This document shows, in pieces, positions 43,889-55,773 of a stretch of DNA of 64,000 nucleotides. The position numbers and the translations under genes are program-made. Origin of the DNA: Rhizobium sp. L43 (GTDB lineage Bacteria; Pseudomonadota; Alphaproteobacteria; Rhizobiales; Rhizobiaceae). Under the pieces are notes generated by a model, which saw nothing but the letters and a program-made list of their open reading frames with translations, had not been told where the DNA came from and made no database searches. Where the stretch lies: contig NZ_NWSQ01000009.1 of NCBI RefSeq assembly GCF_002531725.1, positions 1 to 64,000 of the forward strand, read 5' to 3'. Each line of letters starts with the position of its first letter. Within the stretch, counting starts at the first letter, position 1.

Positions 43889-44201
43889 AATAATGGTTGA
43901 ATATGACGATCTCGTCGGCGCGCGACATATTGAGCTGATAGCGCGCTTTTTCGTCCAGCATATCCTTGTCGAGCGAACCGTCACTGAGCAGCGCGACCTG
44001 ATTTTCCAGATGTTCGCGCTTCGCCTTCAAGATCGCAAGCTCTTTTTCACGCGCGATACGCTGATGCTCGAACGTCTCCGTTGCGCGCAGGCCGTAATCG
44101 CCATGAATGCAATGATAACCGAAATAGGAAAGGAAGGCGACCGTCATAGCCGGAATGACGAAGCGGCCGAGCTTTCTCTTCTTATGATGCCTTGTCCACA
44201 T
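43881..44201 (-). CDS. ftsB: Septum formation protein FtsB/DivIC
   Basis: The product has 106 residues. A basic start (HHKKRKLGRF) precedes one membrane helix (VIPAMTVAFLSYFGYHCI), then a periplasmic coiled coil (HQRIAREKELAILKAKREHL with heptad leucines) and LDEKARYQLNMSRADEIV at the end. This is the DivIC/FtsB plan: a bitopic divisome protein that joins FtsQ and FtsL. Its place between eno and pdhA is a standard alphaproteobacterial arrangement. The stop codon lies in the terminator stem. Confidence 0.92.
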   Translation of the reverse strand: MWTRHHKKRKLGRFVIPAMTVAFLSYFGYHCIHGDYGLRATETFEHQRIAREKELAILKAKREHLENQVALLSDGSLDKDMLDEKARYQLNMSRADEIVIFNHYSN

Positions 44202-44283
44202 ACACGCATGCTCTTGAACGCATTACCAATTCGTTCAATCTACCGCGCAGAGATTAACCGTTCGTTGACTCTAAAAAAGCGCA

Positions 44284-44313
44284 ACAAAAAACCCGCGCCG
44301 GGAAGGCGCGGGT
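44284..44313 (-). terminator. Intrinsic terminator of eno
   Basis: ACCCGCGCC (44291-44299) pairs with GGCGCGGGT (44305-44313). On the minus strand TTTTTTG follows. It lies 24 bases past the eno stop and separates eno from ftsB. Confidence 0.88.
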
Positions 44314-44337
44314 CGAGACATTGCCAATCAGATCCGA

Positions 44338-45654
<1,317 letters not shown>

Positions 45655-45753
45655 TCATAATCGAAGGCGTGCAAATTACAATGGCGCAGTTTTCCGCCTT
45701 CGAACCAGCTTGTCCGATCTCGCCTATAGCACGATCATGTCAGGCTGTTGACG

Positions 45754-46599
45754 TCAGGCCTTGGCGACCGCATCGAAGGCGAGCAGCTTTTCCAGAAGCC
45801 GCGGCATGTCCTTGAGATAGACCATATTCGGGCCGTCGGACGGCGCATTGTCCGGGTCCTGATGGGTTTCGACGAAGACGCCGGCAATACCGGTCGCCAC
45901 CGCTGCACGCGCCAGCGTTTCCACAAATTCCCGCTGACCGCCGGAGGAATCGCCCTGCCCGCCCGGCTGCGCGACGGAATGCGTCGCATCGAAAACAACG
46001 GGGGCGCCCATCGCCGCCATGATCGGCAGCGAACGCATATCGGAAACCAAAGTGTTGTAACCGAAGGAGGCGCCGCGCTCGCACAGCAGCACGTTCGGAT
46101 TGCCGCTGGCGTTGAGCTTCTTCAGGACGTTCTTCATATCCCAGGGAGCGAGGAACTGGCCCTTCTTGACATTGACGACGCGGCCGGTCTTGGCGGCGGC
46201 GATGAGGAGGTCGGTCTGGCGGCAGAGAAAGGCTGGAATCTGCAGCACATCGATCACCTCTGCCACCTCGACGCATTGCTCGGCGGTATGGACGTCGGTC
46301 AAGACGGGAAAGCCGAATTCCTTCTTCAGGTCGGCAAAGACCTCCATGCCCTTTTCAATCCCGATGCCGCGCTCGGCCGAAAGCGAGGTGCGGTTCGCCT
46401 TGTCGAAGGAGCTCTTATAGACAAGGCCGATGCCGAGCTTTGCGCAAAGCTCCTTCAGCGTACCGGCGACCATGAAGGCGTGGTCGCGGCTCTCCATCTG
46501 GCAGGGACCGGCAATCAGCGACAGGCGGCCGGTATTGGAAAAGGTGACCTGGCCAGCGCCCTCGCCGATCTTGACTTCGGAATTCGTATCGGTGCTCAT
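45754..46599 (-). CDS. kdsA: KDO-8-phosphate synthase
   Basis: The product has 281 residues. [20 protein letters not shown] starts the barrel, [17 protein letters not shown] is the phosphoenolpyruvate-contact segment, TDVHTAEQC follows, and [19 protein letters not shown] is the C-terminal signature. It condenses phosphoenolpyruvate with arabinose 5-phosphate to make KDO 8-phosphate for the inner core of lipopolysaccharide. The Asn in KANRTS rather than a Cys-metal site suggests the metal-independent class, although this is only inferred. It starts within the stop codon of the VOC gene (ATGA overlap). Confidence 0.95.
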   Translation of the reverse strand: MSTDTNSEVKIGEGAGQVTFSNTGRLSLIAGPCQMESRDHAFMVAGTLKELCAKLGIGLVYKSSFDKANRTSLSAERGIGIEKGMEVFADLKKEFGFPVLTDVHTAEQCVEVAEVIDVLQIPAFLCRQTDLLIAAAKTGRVVNVKKGQFLAPWDMKNVLKKLNASGNPNVLLCERGASFGYNTLVSDMRSLPIMAAMGAPVVFDATHSVAQPGGQGDSSGGQREFVETLARAAVATGIAGVFVETHQDPDNAPSDGPNMVYLKDMPRLLEKLLAFDAVAKA

Positions 46600-47492
46600 C
46601 GTGTTTCCTCGAAGGCGAAGAGCGTGCCCTGCCCGGGCGCGGGCTTCACCAGAATGCGATTGTTCTTTCGCGTGTAGGTCACTCCGTTAGCAGCCAAATG
46701 CGCTTCTGTCACGGCAAGATCGGCGACAGCAAAAAGGATAGCCCGGCCGCGCAGGCCGCGGTCGGCGGATGAGACGGCGATCTCGAAATAGGCCTCCAGC
46801 CCTTCCGGCGTCATCAGGCTGATTCTCGCATTCGACGCCGCGATATTGACGCCGAAACCGGTTTTCTCGATTGCCGATTGCGCGGCGACGAGGCTGACGA
46901 AGGCGCCGAATGCGGCCGCATCAGGCGCGCAAAGCGCGATCTCGGTTATGCCGGTCACTCCATTGGCATGTTTCTCCAGCGCAGCACGGTCAGCCGGGAG
47001 CGGGTTGATGCGCTGACAGGTAAAGAGGAAGAAATCAGGCGCACGCAGATCGCCAGCGAAGGCCAATTTGAAGCTGCCGACGCTCTCGGAACCATCCGGC
47101 ATCTTCATCGGCCGGCTGAACTCCAGCATCTCGCCGGCGCTCGATCCCTTGTTGGCGAAATTCTTATGATCACGGGCAGAATCTTCGGTGGCAAAGACGA
47201 TTGCCGAAAGCCCCTCCTCGCCGCAGCGGAAGCGGAAAGCCTGGTTGCGGGCGGTGAAGACATTGCCTTGCCGCGCCGATGCCTCGCTCTCCGCGATGCT
47301 CGCAACCCCGAGCGGCTCCAGATAAGTCTTGTCGGCAAAAAAGACGCAGGCATTTTCCGTTCCGAAGGGATGGCGCGCATCGGCGGCAACGGTAAAGCCG
47401 AGCTTGCCGAGCCTTTCGCGCGCCAGATCGATATTGACGACAGGCAGCACGACGTGATCCAGCGGATGCGGTTTGGCGGACTGCGCGTTCAT
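46596..47492 (-). CDS. VOC superfamily protein (glyoxalase-like)
   Basis: The product has 298 residues. [20 protein letters not shown] is the first VOC module and the protein repeats beta-alpha-beta units with [20 protein letters not shown] as the second and [20 protein letters not shown] as the third. It resembles the Glyoxalase_3 group of two- or three-module VOC proteins. A metal site of canonical His/Glu spacing cannot be assigned by eye. GAGGGG precedes the start. It is translationally coupled to kdsA, but no substrate can be proposed; a detoxification or dioxygenase-like role is possible. Confidence 0.8.
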   Translation of the reverse strand: MNAQSAKPHPLDHVVLPVVNIDLARERLGKLGFTVAADARHPFGTENACVFFADKTYLEPLGVASIAESEASARQGNVFTARNQAFRFRCGEEGLSAIVFATEDSARDHKNFANKGSSAGEMLEFSRPMKMPDGSESVGSFKLAFAGDLRAPDFFLFTCQRINPLPADRAALEKHANGVTGITEIALCAPDAAAFGAFVSLVAAQSAIEKTGFGVNIAASNARISLMTPEGLEAYFEIAVSSADRGLRGRAILFAVADLAVTEAHLAANGVTYTRKNNRILVKPAPGQGTLFAFEETR

Positions 47493-47636
47493 GATATCCC
47501 CTCATATCCCCTCTCGTGGCATGGCAGAGATGTGTGAGAGTGCCGCCCAAGGCAAGACCTGCCTGCTTATCCGGCGATTGAAAATAAAAATCTCAACGAG
47601 TTGGCGGCAAGTTTTACGGAAATTTAGCCACTTGCG

Positions 47637-47651
47637 GAACACATATGGAAC
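47637..47651. promoter_or_regulatory. SOS box (LexA site) of lexA
   Basis: GAACACATATGGAAC fits GAAC-N7-GAAC, the alphaproteobacterial SOS box read from the other strand. It lies 46 bases before the lexA start and gives autoregulation. Confidence 0.85.
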
Positions 47652-47697
47652 ATATAGTGTCTGTTCTGGATTTGTTTCAATCAGGGGTCTGACGTCG

Positions 47698-48417
47698 ATG
47701 CTCACGCGCAAACAACAGGAGCTTCTCCTTTTCATTCATGAGCGCATGAAGGAATCCGGCGTTCCGCCGTCTTTCGACGAAATGAAGGATGCCCTCGATC
47801 TCGCCTCGAAATCCGGCATTCATCGCCTGATTACAGCGCTCGAAGAACGCGGCTTCATTCGCCGCCTACCGAACCGGGCCCGGGCGCTCGAGGTCATCAA
47901 GCTTCCGGAGGCCTATAGCCCCAGCATCCAGCCTCGGCGCGGCTTTTCGCCGAGCGTCATCGAGGGCAGCCTCGGCAAGCCCCAGCCGGTCGCCGCTCCC
48001 GCTCCTGCAAAGCCCGTCGCCGATAACGGCAACTCGGTCTCCGTGCCTGTTATGGGCCGGATCGCCGCCGGCGTGCCGATCTCGGCGATCCAGAACAACA
48101 CCCACGACATCGTCGTTCCCGCCGACATGCTCGGCTCCGGCGAACACTACGCGCTGGAGGTTAAGGGCGATTCGATGATCGACGCCGGCATCTTCGACGG
48201 CGACACCGTGATCATCCGCAACGGCAGCACCGCAAGTCCCGGCGATATCGTCGTTGCCCTCGTCGATGACGAGGAAGCGACGCTGAAGCGCTTCCGCCGC
48301 AAGGGCGCCTCGATCGCGCTGGAAGCCGCCAACCCGGCTTACGAGACCCGAATCTTCGGACCGGACCGCGTCAAGGTACAGGGCAAGCTCGTCGGCCTCA
48401 TTCGCCGCTATCACTGA
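47698..48417 (+). CDS. lexA: LexA repressor
   Basis: The product has 239 residues. The N-terminal winged helix ([18 protein letters not shown], then [20 protein letters not shown]) binds SOS boxes. A long linker follows, and the C-terminal protease domain has GRIAAGVPI (cleavage site Ala-Gly), [15 protein letters not shown] with the catalytic Ser and a downstream Lys. RecA filaments stimulate self-cleavage and release SOS genes. The ATG at 47698 is 46 bases after its own SOS box. The 3' end overlaps convergent comEC by 20 bases. Confidence 0.97.
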   Translation: MLTRKQQELLLFIHERMKESGVPPSFDEMKDALDLASKSGIHRLITALEERGFIRRLPNRARALEVIKLPEAYSPSIQPRRGFSPSVIEGSLGKPQPVAAPAPAKPVADNGNSVSVPVMGRIAAGVPISAIQNNTHDIVVPADMLGSGEHYALEVKGDSMIDAGIFDGDTVIIRNGSTASPGDIVVALVDDEEATLKRFRRKGASIALEAANPAYETRIFGPDRVKVQGKLVGLIRRYH

Positions 48418-50830
48418 CACCAGCCAGGCCGGATTCGGCAAAGCTGTTGCTGCGCCAGTCATAGGCGCGATGGCGCATCCATGGCCGCGACAGGGTCTCG
48501 AATGCGGTCACGACCTCCAGGCCGGCATCGGCGAAGCGCAACTCGACGGAACCGGTCCTACGCAGCGTCTCGCCGGTAAAGAGCGTGCCACCTGAGTGGC
48601 AGCTGTTGAAACGCAGGCGGACCGATGTCACGACGATATCGGCCGCATCGCAGGCCGGACCGAGATAGGCGGCATTGTCGATGACAGCAACCACTTGACC
48701 GTTGCCAAGCCTTGATATGCACCAGGCTTTCTTGACGCAGGAAAAGCGGTTTGCGTCACCGCCCGCGGCGGCAGCCCGCATCGCCGCCCTCGCTTCGTTC
48801 TGCTGATCGCGGGAAAGCCTGACGCGGCGGTCTTCTCCTTCCGGCGGGATAGCGGGACCATCCAGCATCTTCGGCGCCTCATGTGCCGGCAGGACCAGCG
48901 CTCTCTGCCACTGGTCGAAGATGAAATCCGGCGGGTTTTCACGGTTGGAAGCGATTGCCGCGGCCGCGACGACCGCAACCAGACTGCCATCCTCGGAAAT
49001 CACCAGGTCCGGCGGCCGGGGAACCGGCAGAAGCAGCAGGATGAGCGTTGCGACCGATAGGATCGATGTGCCGACATGGCGCAGCCGGGTGCGCAGCAAC
49101 GTCAGCAGCAGAAAGCCTGCCACGGCAACAGCGAAATACCAGGCGGGCAAGCGGCCGATGCCGATATCACCGCCCCAGCCCGACACCGTCTTGGCGACCG
49201 CAATCACCAGATCGAGGCCGAATCCGACCACCTTCCAGAGCGGAGCGTCCAGACCGAAAGGCATGAGCAACATCGCCAGCAGCCCGGCCGGCATGACGAT
49301 GAAGGAGATGATCGGCATCGTCGCGAGGTTTGCCGGCAGACCGTAAGCGGTCAGGCGATGAAAATGCTCGATCGAAAACAGCGCGGTGGAAAAACCGCCG
49401 ATCAGCGAGGTCAGGAAGACGCCGCCGAAGAAACCGGCAACAGTGACCACCGGCCTGATAATCGGCAGTTTCAGCAAGGCGTTGTCACGGATACGCCGGT
49501 CCTTCCACAGCTGATAGCCCGATACCAGTGCCAATGTCGCGGCAAAGGACATCTGAAAGCTCGGGCCCAAGACTTCGGAGGGTGAAATGGCAATGATAAC
49601 CAGCGCGGAGAGAACGACATTGCGCAGGCTGATCGACGGCCGATCGAAGAAGACGGCAACCAGCATGATGGCCATCATGATAAAGGCGCGTTCGGCCGAG
49701 ACCCCGAAACCGGAGATCAGGAAATAGGCGGTGACGGCGATGAGCGCGCCGGCGGCGGCGATCTTCTTGGTCGGATAGGCTTGGGCGACGCCGGGAAAGA
49801 GGCTGAGCAGCATCCGGAAACCGACGAAGAAAATGCCGGCCGACAGCGCCATATTGAGGCCCGAGATGGCGACGATATGGGCAAGGCCGGACTGGCGCAG
49901 CGCCTCCGTCGTCGCATTCGAGATGGCGCGGCGCTCATCCGTTACCAGAGCAGCGGCAAAAGCGCCCGTGTCGCCGGGCAGGATCGACCGTATGCGGTCG
50001 CCGATGCCGCTGCGCAGCTGGTAGAGCCATTCGAGCAGAGCCTCCGACGCCGATCTCGCAGCCGACGGGCCTGCCTGCGCGTCGGCTTTCTCCGGCGCAC
50101 CATAGAAGAAACCGTTGGCGCCGATGCCATCGAAATAGGCACCGAACGAGAAGTCGTTGAGCTCAGGAAGTGCGGGGCCTGCCGGTGGCGTCAGCCGTGC
50201 CCTGCCTGATATGATGTCGCCGATCTCGAAAGGCGCGTCGGCGCCACGGGCGATTGCGGTTATGCGTCCCGGCGGCCGCTTCAACTCCGGCGTCTCAGTG
50301 CCGGTGACGGCAAGAATGTAGCGCCAGCGCCCGCGGCCGTCGCCTTCGCGCCGTTCGACGCGGCCGGTCACGGTCGTCGTCACCGAGGAGTCGAGGATGA
50401 CGGTCGAAGCCCGCCAGCTCTCGAACTGGGCCGAGAGCATGCCGCAGGCGAAAAGTGCAAGCGCAGCGAAAGTCGCCCGCAATGCCGGCCGGCTGCGGCC
50501 GGTGAGGAAAACCGCAGTCGCCGGCGCCAGCAGACAGAGCAGTGATGCAATGAGGGGAAAATCCGATGCGGCGAGAAACCAGACGGCCGCGCCGGCGCCG
50601 AGGAAGACCGGCGAGAACAGCAGCAGGCGGCCGTGATCGGCCTCCTCGCCCAGCATGCGGGCTCCGGCACGCAGCGATTGCGTGGCGGCGGCCGGCAGCC
50701 GGTGGCGCAAGGGTGACGCCGACTGCGTCCTTGCCGGCCGCGTCACCACGACAGGCGCGGCAAAATCCGACGGATCGGCAAGGCCGGCGCCCGCTTCCGG
50801 CCGCAATTCGACTGTCGTCAATTCCTGCAT
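48398..50830 (-). CDS. comEC: ComEC/Rec2 family DNA-uptake channel protein
   Basis: The product has 810 residues and many membrane helices between about 60 and 590. An N-terminal DUF4131-type part is followed by the competence domain with [20 protein letters not shown] and [16 protein letters not shown]. The C-terminal soluble part lacks the metallo-beta-lactamase-like His-x-His-x-Asp-His core of Bacillus ComEC, but ends with the [10 protein letters not shown] motif seen in rhizobial homologues. ComEC moves single-stranded DNA across the inner membrane in transformable species; whether it does so here is unknown. I chose the Met at 50830. Confidence 0.88.
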   Translation of the reverse strand: MQELTTVELRPEAGAGLADPSDFAAPVVVTRPARTQSASPLRHRLPAAATQSLRAGARMLGEEADHGRLLLFSPVFLGAGAAVWFLAASDFPLIASLLCLLAPATAVFLTGRSRPALRATFAALALFACGMLSAQFESWRASTVILDSSVTTTVTGRVERREGDGRGRWRYILAVTGTETPELKRPPGRITAIARGADAPFEIGDIISGRARLTPPAGPALPELNDFSFGAYFDGIGANGFFYGAPEKADAQAGPSAARSASEALLEWLYQLRSGIGDRIRSILPGDTGAFAAALVTDERRAISNATTEALRQSGLAHIVAISGLNMALSAGIFFVGFRMLLSLFPGVAQAYPTKKIAAAGALIAVTAYFLISGFGVSAERAFIMMAIMLVAVFFDRPSISLRNVVLSALVIIAISPSEVLGPSFQMSFAATLALVSGYQLWKDRRIRDNALLKLPIIRPVVTVAGFFGGVFLTSLIGGFSTALFSIEHFHRLTAYGLPANLATMPIISFIVMPAGLLAMLLMPFGLDAPLWKVVGFGLDLVIAVAKTVSGWGGDIGIGRLPAWYFAVAVAGFLLLTLLRTRLRHVGTSILSVATLILLLLPVPRPPDLVISEDGSLVAVVAAAAIASNRENPPDFIFDQWQRALVLPAHEAPKMLDGPAIPPEGEDRRVRLSRDQQNEARAAMRAAAAGGDANRFSCVKKAWCISRLGNGQVVAVIDNAAYLGPACDAADIVVTSVRLRFNSCHSGGTLFTGETLRRTGSVELRFADAGLEVVTAFETLSRPWMRHRAYDWRSNSFAESGLAGVSDSGE

Positions 50831-51121
50831 GTGCCGCCCAAGGTCACCCGCACCGGCGGCCAGAATGCAACCTTCAATCAAAACGAGCAAGAATAATCGA
50901 TTGAAATATGAGGGAAAATCGCAAGGACCAAAAGACCAGTCGAATCATTGGCTTCCGCTATGCGTGCGGCTCATCGCTGCAGTGCCTAAAAGGTGATGCC
51001 GCAATGCACAAAATGCCGTCGGGGTAACTTGGCATTAGCTTCGCGATCATATAGCTATCGCTGAGGACGCTTAACCCCTATGGCGCTTTTGTGGCGCCAC
51101 CGCCAGTTTCGGAGGATCAGC
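50831..51121. other. Divergent promoter region of comEC and gltA
   Basis: Some 290 bases with no gene. The only promoter-like pair I see is TTGGCA (51029-51034) and ATATAG about 17 bases on, correctly placed for gltA. No palindrome or repeat stands out. Confidence 0.4.
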
Positions 51122-52411
51122 ATGACGGATCAAAGCGCAACAATAAAAATCGGTGACAAATCAGTCGACCTCGCTGTCAAAAGCGGCACGATCGGCCCGA
51201 GCGTCATCGATATCGGTGCTCTCTACAAGAACACCGCTTCCTTCACCTACGATCCGGGTTTTACCTCGACCGCATCCTGTGAATCCAAAATCACCTATAT
51301 CGACGGCGACGAGGGTGTGCTGCTGCATCGCGGCTATCCGATCGAGCAGTTGGCCGAGCATGGCGACTTCCTCGAGGTCTGCTACCTGCTTCTCTACGGC
51401 GAGCTTCCCACAACCGCGCAGAAGAAGGATTTCGATTATCGCGTCACGCACCACACCATGGTGCATGAGCAGATGAGCCGCTTCTTCACCGGCTTCCGCC
51501 GCGACGCGCATCCGATGGCCGTCATGTGCGGCTGCGTCGGCGCATTGTCGGCCTTTTATCACGACTCGACCGACATCACCGATCCGCACCAGCGCATGGT
51601 CGCCAGCCTGCGCATGATCGCCAAGATGCCGACGCTTGCCGCCATGGCCTACAAGTACCATATTGGCCAGCCCTTCGTTTATCCGAAGAACGACCTCGAC
51701 TATGCCTCGAACTTCCTGCGCATGTGCTTTGCCGTGCCCTGCGAGGAATATGTGGTCAATCCGGTGCTTGCCCGCGCCATGGACCGCATCTTCATCCTGC
51801 ATGCCGATCACGAGCAGAATGCATCGACCTCGACCGTCCGTCTCGCCGGCTCTTCGGGCGCCAACCCGTTCGCCTGCATCGCTGCCGGCATCGCCTGCCT
51901 CTGGGGTCCGGCCCATGGCGGCGCCAACGAAGCCGCGCTCAACATGCTTTCGGAAATCGGCTCGGTCGACCACATTCCGGAATATATCGCCCGCGCGAAG
52001 GACAAGAACGATCCGTTCCGCCTGATGGGCTTCGGCCACCGCGTCTACAAGAACTATGATCCGCGCGCCAAGATCATGCAGAAGACGACGCATGAGGTGC
52101 TCGGCGAACTCGGCATCAAGGACGATCCGCTGCTCGAAGTGGCGATGGAGCTGGAGCGCATCGCGCTTACCGACGAATATTTCATCGAGAAGAAGCTCTA
52201 TCCGAACATCGACTTCTACTCCGGCATCACGCTGAAGGCGCTGGGCTTCCCCACGACCATGTTCACCGTGCTGTTCGCGCTCGCCCGCACCGTCGGCTGG
52301 ATCGCCCAGTGGAACGAGATGATCGAAGATCCGGAACAGCGCATCGGCCGTCCGCGCCAGCTCTATGTCGGCGAACCGAAGCGCGATTACGTGCCGGTTT
52401 CGAAGCGCTGA
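51122..52411 (+). CDS. gltA: Citrate synthase
   Basis: The product has 429 residues and is the type II hexameric form. The catalytic residues are in [15 protein letters not shown] (His), [12 protein letters not shown], and [15 protein letters not shown] with its His-Arg pair; the Asp is in the C-terminal part (YPNIDFYSG). It makes citrate from oxaloacetate and acetyl-CoA, the product of the pyruvate dehydrogenase encoded at 40-44 kb. GGAGG lies six bases before the ATG at 51122. A terminator shared with convergent lpxB follows at once. Confidence 0.97.
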   Translation: MTDQSATIKIGDKSVDLAVKSGTIGPSVIDIGALYKNTASFTYDPGFTSTASCESKITYIDGDEGVLLHRGYPIEQLAEHGDFLEVCYLLLYGELPTTAQKKDFDYRVTHHTMVHEQMSRFFTGFRRDAHPMAVMCGCVGALSAFYHDSTDITDPHQRMVASLRMIAKMPTLAAMAYKYHIGQPFVYPKNDLDYASNFLRMCFAVPCEEYVVNPVLARAMDRIFILHADHEQNASTSTVRLAGSSGANPFACIAAGIACLWGPAHGGANEAALNMLSEIGSVDHIPEYIARAKDKNDPFRLMGFGHRVYKNYDPRAKIMQKTTHEVLGELGIKDDPLLEVAMELERIALTDEYFIEKKLYPNIDFYSGITLKALGFPTTMFTVLFALARTVGWIAQWNEMIEDPEQRIGRPRQLYVGEPKRDYVPVSKR

Positions 52412-52426
52412 TCGCTTCGAGTTCCA

Positions 52427-52460
52427 AAAGAAAACCCGGTCAGGAATGGCCGGGTTTTTT
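52427..52460. terminator. Bidirectional terminator shared by gltA and lpxB
   Basis: AACCCGG (52433-52439) pairs with CCGGGTT (52450-52456). T-tracts follow on both strands. The lpxB stop codon (52440-52442) is in the loop, so the last lpxB codons form one arm. Confidence 0.85.
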
Positions 52461-53609
52461 GTTGGTTAAAACGGCGAGCACGATCTGCGCCGAATGCTCT
52501 CCAGGCGGTATTTCCGTCTGCATTCGCTGCCAGATAAGTTCGTAGCCTTCCTTCATTGCCTTGAGCTGGTAGGTGTCGGCCGACAGCCGTTCCATCCAGC
52601 GCGCAAGGCTTGCGCCGCGAACGACGTCGTTCAGATATTCCGGCACAACCGGGTAATCCGCGATCAGGTTCGGCAGTGCGCCGGTCCAGGTCTTGATGCG
52701 CCCTGTCAGCATGCGCATGATCCAGTCGACCTTGTAGGCGGAGACGACGGGAACGTCGGCAAGCGCAAGTTCAAGAATGACGGTTCCGGACGCCGCCATG
52801 GCTGCATCGGCTTCAGTGAAGGCCTTCCATTTCGCTTCCGCACCGACAACGATCTCCGGCTTCACAGCCCATCCCGCCGTCATTTCGCGGACAAGCGCCT
52901 GCTTGTGCGTCACCGTCGGCAGAATGAAACGCGTCGGCCCGTTGCGGGCGACAAGCTCCTCCGTTGCCGCTTCAAAATAAGGCAGGAGATTCTTGATCTC
53001 CGAGGAACGTGATCCGGGAAGAAGAATGATCGTGCCGTTGCCGGGCTGCCGGCCGGCGCGCAAGCTCCGGGTTTGCAGCAGCGCGGGGTCGGCCGTCAGG
53101 CGATGCCCGACATAGGTCGTCGGCGGCCCGCCGAGCGCGCGCATCACGGCCGGCTCGAAGGGGAGAACGGCGAGCACGTGATCGACATAGCCGAGCATGC
53201 GCGTGGCGCGATACTCCTTCCAGGCCCACACACTCGGACAGACATAATTGACGACAGGCAGATCGGGCAGCGCGGTGCGGACCCGCTTTGCAACGCGATG
53301 GGTAAAATCCGGGCTGTCGATAATCAGCAGAATGTCAGGCCGTGCAGCGATAATGGCGGCGGTCGTCTGGCGGATCAGCGTATAGAGCTTCGGCAGCCGA
53401 CTCAGCACCTGGGTGATGCCCATGATCGAAAGCTCGGAAAAATCGAACAGGGATGTCAGGCCCTCGGCCTGCAGCCCCTCGCCGCCGACGCCGACGAGTT
53501 CCACCGGCCCGCCGTGAATCCGTTTCAGGGCAGCGATGAGATCGGCGCCGAGCAGGTCACCCGACACCTCACCGGCAATGACGGCGATCTTCAGCGGCGT
53601 CCCATTCAT
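52440..53609 (-). CDS. lpxB: Lipid A disaccharide synthase
   Basis: The product has 389 residues. KIAVIAGEVSGDLLGADLIA is the N-terminal family signature, LLIDSPDFTHRVAKRVR and VNYVCPSVWAWKEYRA contain conserved catalytic-site residues, and ILLPGSRSSEIKNLLPYF is the UDP-binding region. It joins UDP-2,3-diacylglucosamine and lipid X, releasing UDP. I chose ATG 53609, which overlaps the lpxI stop by four bases. It is the last gene of the lipid A run. Confidence 0.97.
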   Translation of the reverse strand: MNGTPLKIAVIAGEVSGDLLGADLIAALKRIHGGPVELVGVGGEGLQAEGLTSLFDFSELSIMGITQVLSRLPKLYTLIRQTTAAIIAARPDILLIIDSPDFTHRVAKRVRTALPDLPVVNYVCPSVWAWKEYRATRMLGYVDHVLAVLPFEPAVMRALGGPPTTYVGHRLTADPALLQTRSLRAGRQPGNGTIILLPGSRSSEIKNLLPYFEAATEELVARNGPTRFILPTVTHKQALVREMTAGWAVKPEIVVGAEAKWKAFTEADAAMAASGTVILELALADVPVVSAYKVDWIMRMLTGRIKTWTGALPNLIADYPVVPEYLNDVVRGASLARWMERLSADTYQLKAMKEGYELIWQRMQTEIPPGEHSAQIVLAVLTNKKPGHS

Positions 53610-54487
53610 TCGAGCCCCCATGCCGCCAACCCGCGATCGACGCCGCAGACAAAAAGCCCGGCCTCATCGGCGGCCTTGATGACGGCGGCGCGATCGAGCA
53701 CCAGCGAGCGGCCGGCCTCGACGGCGACGCCGGCAAGGCCGGCTTTCGCAGCGTTCAGAATCGTGGAAACGCCGATCGCCGGCAGGTCGGCGCGGATATC
53801 CTGTTGCGGCTTGCAGAGCTTGACGAGCGCGCCGCGCCGCCGTGGCGAGATGCGCCCGGCGGCTCTGAGACCCGTCACACGGTCCAGCATCTCATCCGTG
53901 CCCTCAAGCCCCTCGAGTGCCACGACCCGTCCCCCGATGCTGACAGAACCCTGCCCGACATCGAGCCGGCCGAGCATGTCGGCGGCTTCGGCGGCCCGGC
54001 TGATATCGCGCCGGTCTTCCTCGCCGGGCACGACCGCGCCGAGCGGGCCGACGGAGGCCAGCAGGTCGGGGGCGATTTCATGGGCGCCGACGACGCGGCG
54101 GCCGTTTCCCTCGATCAGCCGGATCACCATCTGCAGAACCGTGTCGTCGCCGCCGGAGAGCAGCGTGCGGATGGCAGCCGGGACCTTCATCAGGATGCGC
54201 AGCGTCGGGCGCACCTCGCGCCATTCCGGCCGGCGGCGCACGCTGCCCGACATCACGACACGGCCGACGCCGTAACGGTTGAGGAACCCATCGAGGGTGG
54301 CGAAATCGCCGATGCCGACGACGGCATGGTCATAGCCATCCCAGCGCCGGTCGCTTTCATCCTTCAGCGCGACGATGACCGGATTTTCACCCGCCGCGCG
54401 CGCGGCTTCGGCGACATAGGAAGGCAGAAGACCGCCGCCGGCAATGATCGCCAGCCGGCCCGCAGCGGTTTCGCCTGATAAAACCAC
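53606..54487 (-). CDS. lpxI: UDP-2,3-diacylglucosamine pyrophosphatase LpxI
   Basis: The product has 293 residues and is the DUF1009 type. LAIIAGGGLLPSYVAEAARAAG opens the family, VVMSGSVRRRPEWREVRPT and VGAHEIAPDLLAS follow, and the C-terminal domain has VVLEGLEGTDEMLDRV-like residues (VALEGLEGTDEMLDRV) and EAGRSLVLDRAAVI. It hydrolyses UDP-diacylglucosamine to lipid X, the role filled by LpxH in E. coli. Its use here is normal for alphaproteobacteria. It sits between lpxA (3 bases away) and lpxB. Confidence 0.96.
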   Translation of the reverse strand: MVLSGETAAGRLAIIAGGGLLPSYVAEAARAAGENPVIVALKDESDRRWDGYDHAVVGIGDFATLDGFLNRYGVGRVVMSGSVRRRPEWREVRPTLRILMKVPAAIRTLLSGGDDTVLQMVIRLIEGNGRRVVGAHEIAPDLLASVGPLGAVVPGEEDRRDISRAAEAADMLGRLDVGQGSVSIGGRVVALEGLEGTDEMLDRVTGLRAAGRISPRRRGALVKLCKPQQDIRADLPAIGVSTILNAAKAGLAGVAVEAGRSLVLDRAAVIKAADEAGLFVCGVDRGLAAWGLE

Positions 54488-54490
54488 GGA

Positions 54491-55309
54491 CTAGCCCTTC
54501 TGTCCCCGGGTCGGCGAGGACAAGGCGCGGTCGCTGTCGGCGGCGATGAAATCGAGGATGTGGACCACCTGCTCGCAATCGGCATATTCGTCGCGAATGG
54601 CGGCGGCGTTTTCACGGACCGAGGCCGTTCCTTCGAAGATCGACTTATAGGCGCGACGCACCCTGTGGATGACGGCGCGGTCGACGCCGGCGCGCGTCAT
54701 GCCGACGACATTGAGGCCGCTCAGCAGCCCCGGATTGCCGTTCAGCATGCCGTAGGGAATGACGTCGTAACTCACCGCTGAGAGGCCACCGACGAAGGCC
54801 TGACGGCCGACGCGGGTGAACTGGTGAACGGCCGAGCCGCCGCCCAGGATGACGCGATCCTCGATGACGACGTGGCCGGCGAGCATGACGTTGTTCGACA
54901 TGATCACGTGATTGCCGACCCTGCAGTCATGCGCGACATGGGAATTGGCCAGGAAGAGGTTGTTGTCGCCGACGATCGTCTGGCCGCCGAAATCGGCCGT
55001 GCCGGTGTTCATCGTCACGCCTTCACGGATCGTGCAATTGGCGCCGACCGTCAGCGTCGTCTCCTCGCCGCCGTGATGCACGCTCTGGGGATCACCGCCG
55101 ACCACGGCCATCGGGAAGATGCGTGTGCCTTTGCCGATCACGGTGCGGCCGGTGACGACCGCATGCGCCAGGAGCTCGACATTCGCATGGAGCACGACAT
55201 GCGGGCCGACATAGCAGAAGGGACCGATCTTGACGCCCTCACCGACAACAGCGCCGTCTTCGACGACAGCCATCGGATGAATATGGGCGCTTTCGGCGAT
55301 ATTGCTCAT
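54491..55309 (-). CDS. lpxA: UDP-N-acetylglucosamine acyltransferase LpxA
   Basis: The product has 272 residues, mostly a left-handed beta helix of hexapeptide repeats ([17 protein letters not shown] and similar) up to about residue 190. [17 protein letters not shown] and [15 protein letters not shown] hold the catalytic His. The C-terminus is helical. It transfers the first 3-hydroxyacyl chain to UDP-GlcNAc and starts lipid A synthesis. Its start overlaps the fabZ stop by four bases. Confidence 0.97.
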   Translation of the reverse strand: MSNIAESAHIHPMAVVEDGAVVGEGVKIGPFCYVGPHVVLHANVELLAHAVVTGRTVIGKGTRIFPMAVVGGDPQSVHHGGEETTLTVGANCTIREGVTMNTGTADFGGQTIVGDNNLFLANSHVAHDCRVGNHVIMSNNVMLAGHVVIEDRVILGGGSAVHQFTRVGRQAFVGGLSAVSYDVIPYGMLNGNPGLLSGLNVVGMTRAGVDRAVIHRVRRAYKSIFEGTASVRENAAAIRDEYADCEQVVHILDFIAADSDRALSSPTRGQKG

Positions 55310-55773
55310 GCCTGATCCTTACGAACGATCATCGCGCCGATATCGGCCTCGGCGACAAGCGCGCCGTCAACCTTGGCGTCGCAATGGAATTTCCAAATAT
55401 TGCCGCGCTGCTTGTGCTTCTTGACATGGAATTCGACGCGATCGCCGGGCAGGACGGGCTTGCGAAAACGCGCATTCTCGATGGTCATGAAGTAGACGAG
55501 GTTGCCGGGCTGACCTTCCTTCTTAGCACAGATCGCACCCGCGGTCTGCGCCATGCCCTCGATCAAGAGCACACCCGGCATGATCGGAGCTTCCGGAAAA
55601 TGGCCGGTGAAATGCGGCTCGTTCACCGTGACATTCTTGATACCGATCGCGCTGTTGTCGCCGTCGATCTCAATGATCTTGTCGACCATGAGAAACGGAT
55701 ACCGATGCGGCAGCAGCTTCATGATCTCAATAATGTCAGCCGAAGAAAGCGTTGTCGTGGCTTCCTCAGTCAT
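55306..55773 (-). CDS. fabZ: 3-hydroxyacyl-ACP dehydratase FabZ
   Basis: The product has 155 residues with a hot-dog fold. [14 protein letters not shown] begins the family; [19 protein letters not shown] carries the catalytic His and Glu. It dehydrates 3-hydroxyacyl-ACP in fatty acid elongation and competes with LpxA/LpxD for the hydroxyacyl substrate, which explains its place between lpxD and lpxA. It overlaps lpxD by eight bases. Confidence 0.97.
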   Translation of the reverse strand: MTEEATTTLSSADIIEIMKLLPHRYPFLMVDKIIEIDGDNSAIGIKNVTVNEPHFTGHFPEAPIMPGVLLIEGMAQTAGAICAKKEGQPGNLVYFMTIENARFRKPVLPGDRVEFHVKKHKQRGNIWKFHCDAKVDGALVAEADIGAMIVRKDQA

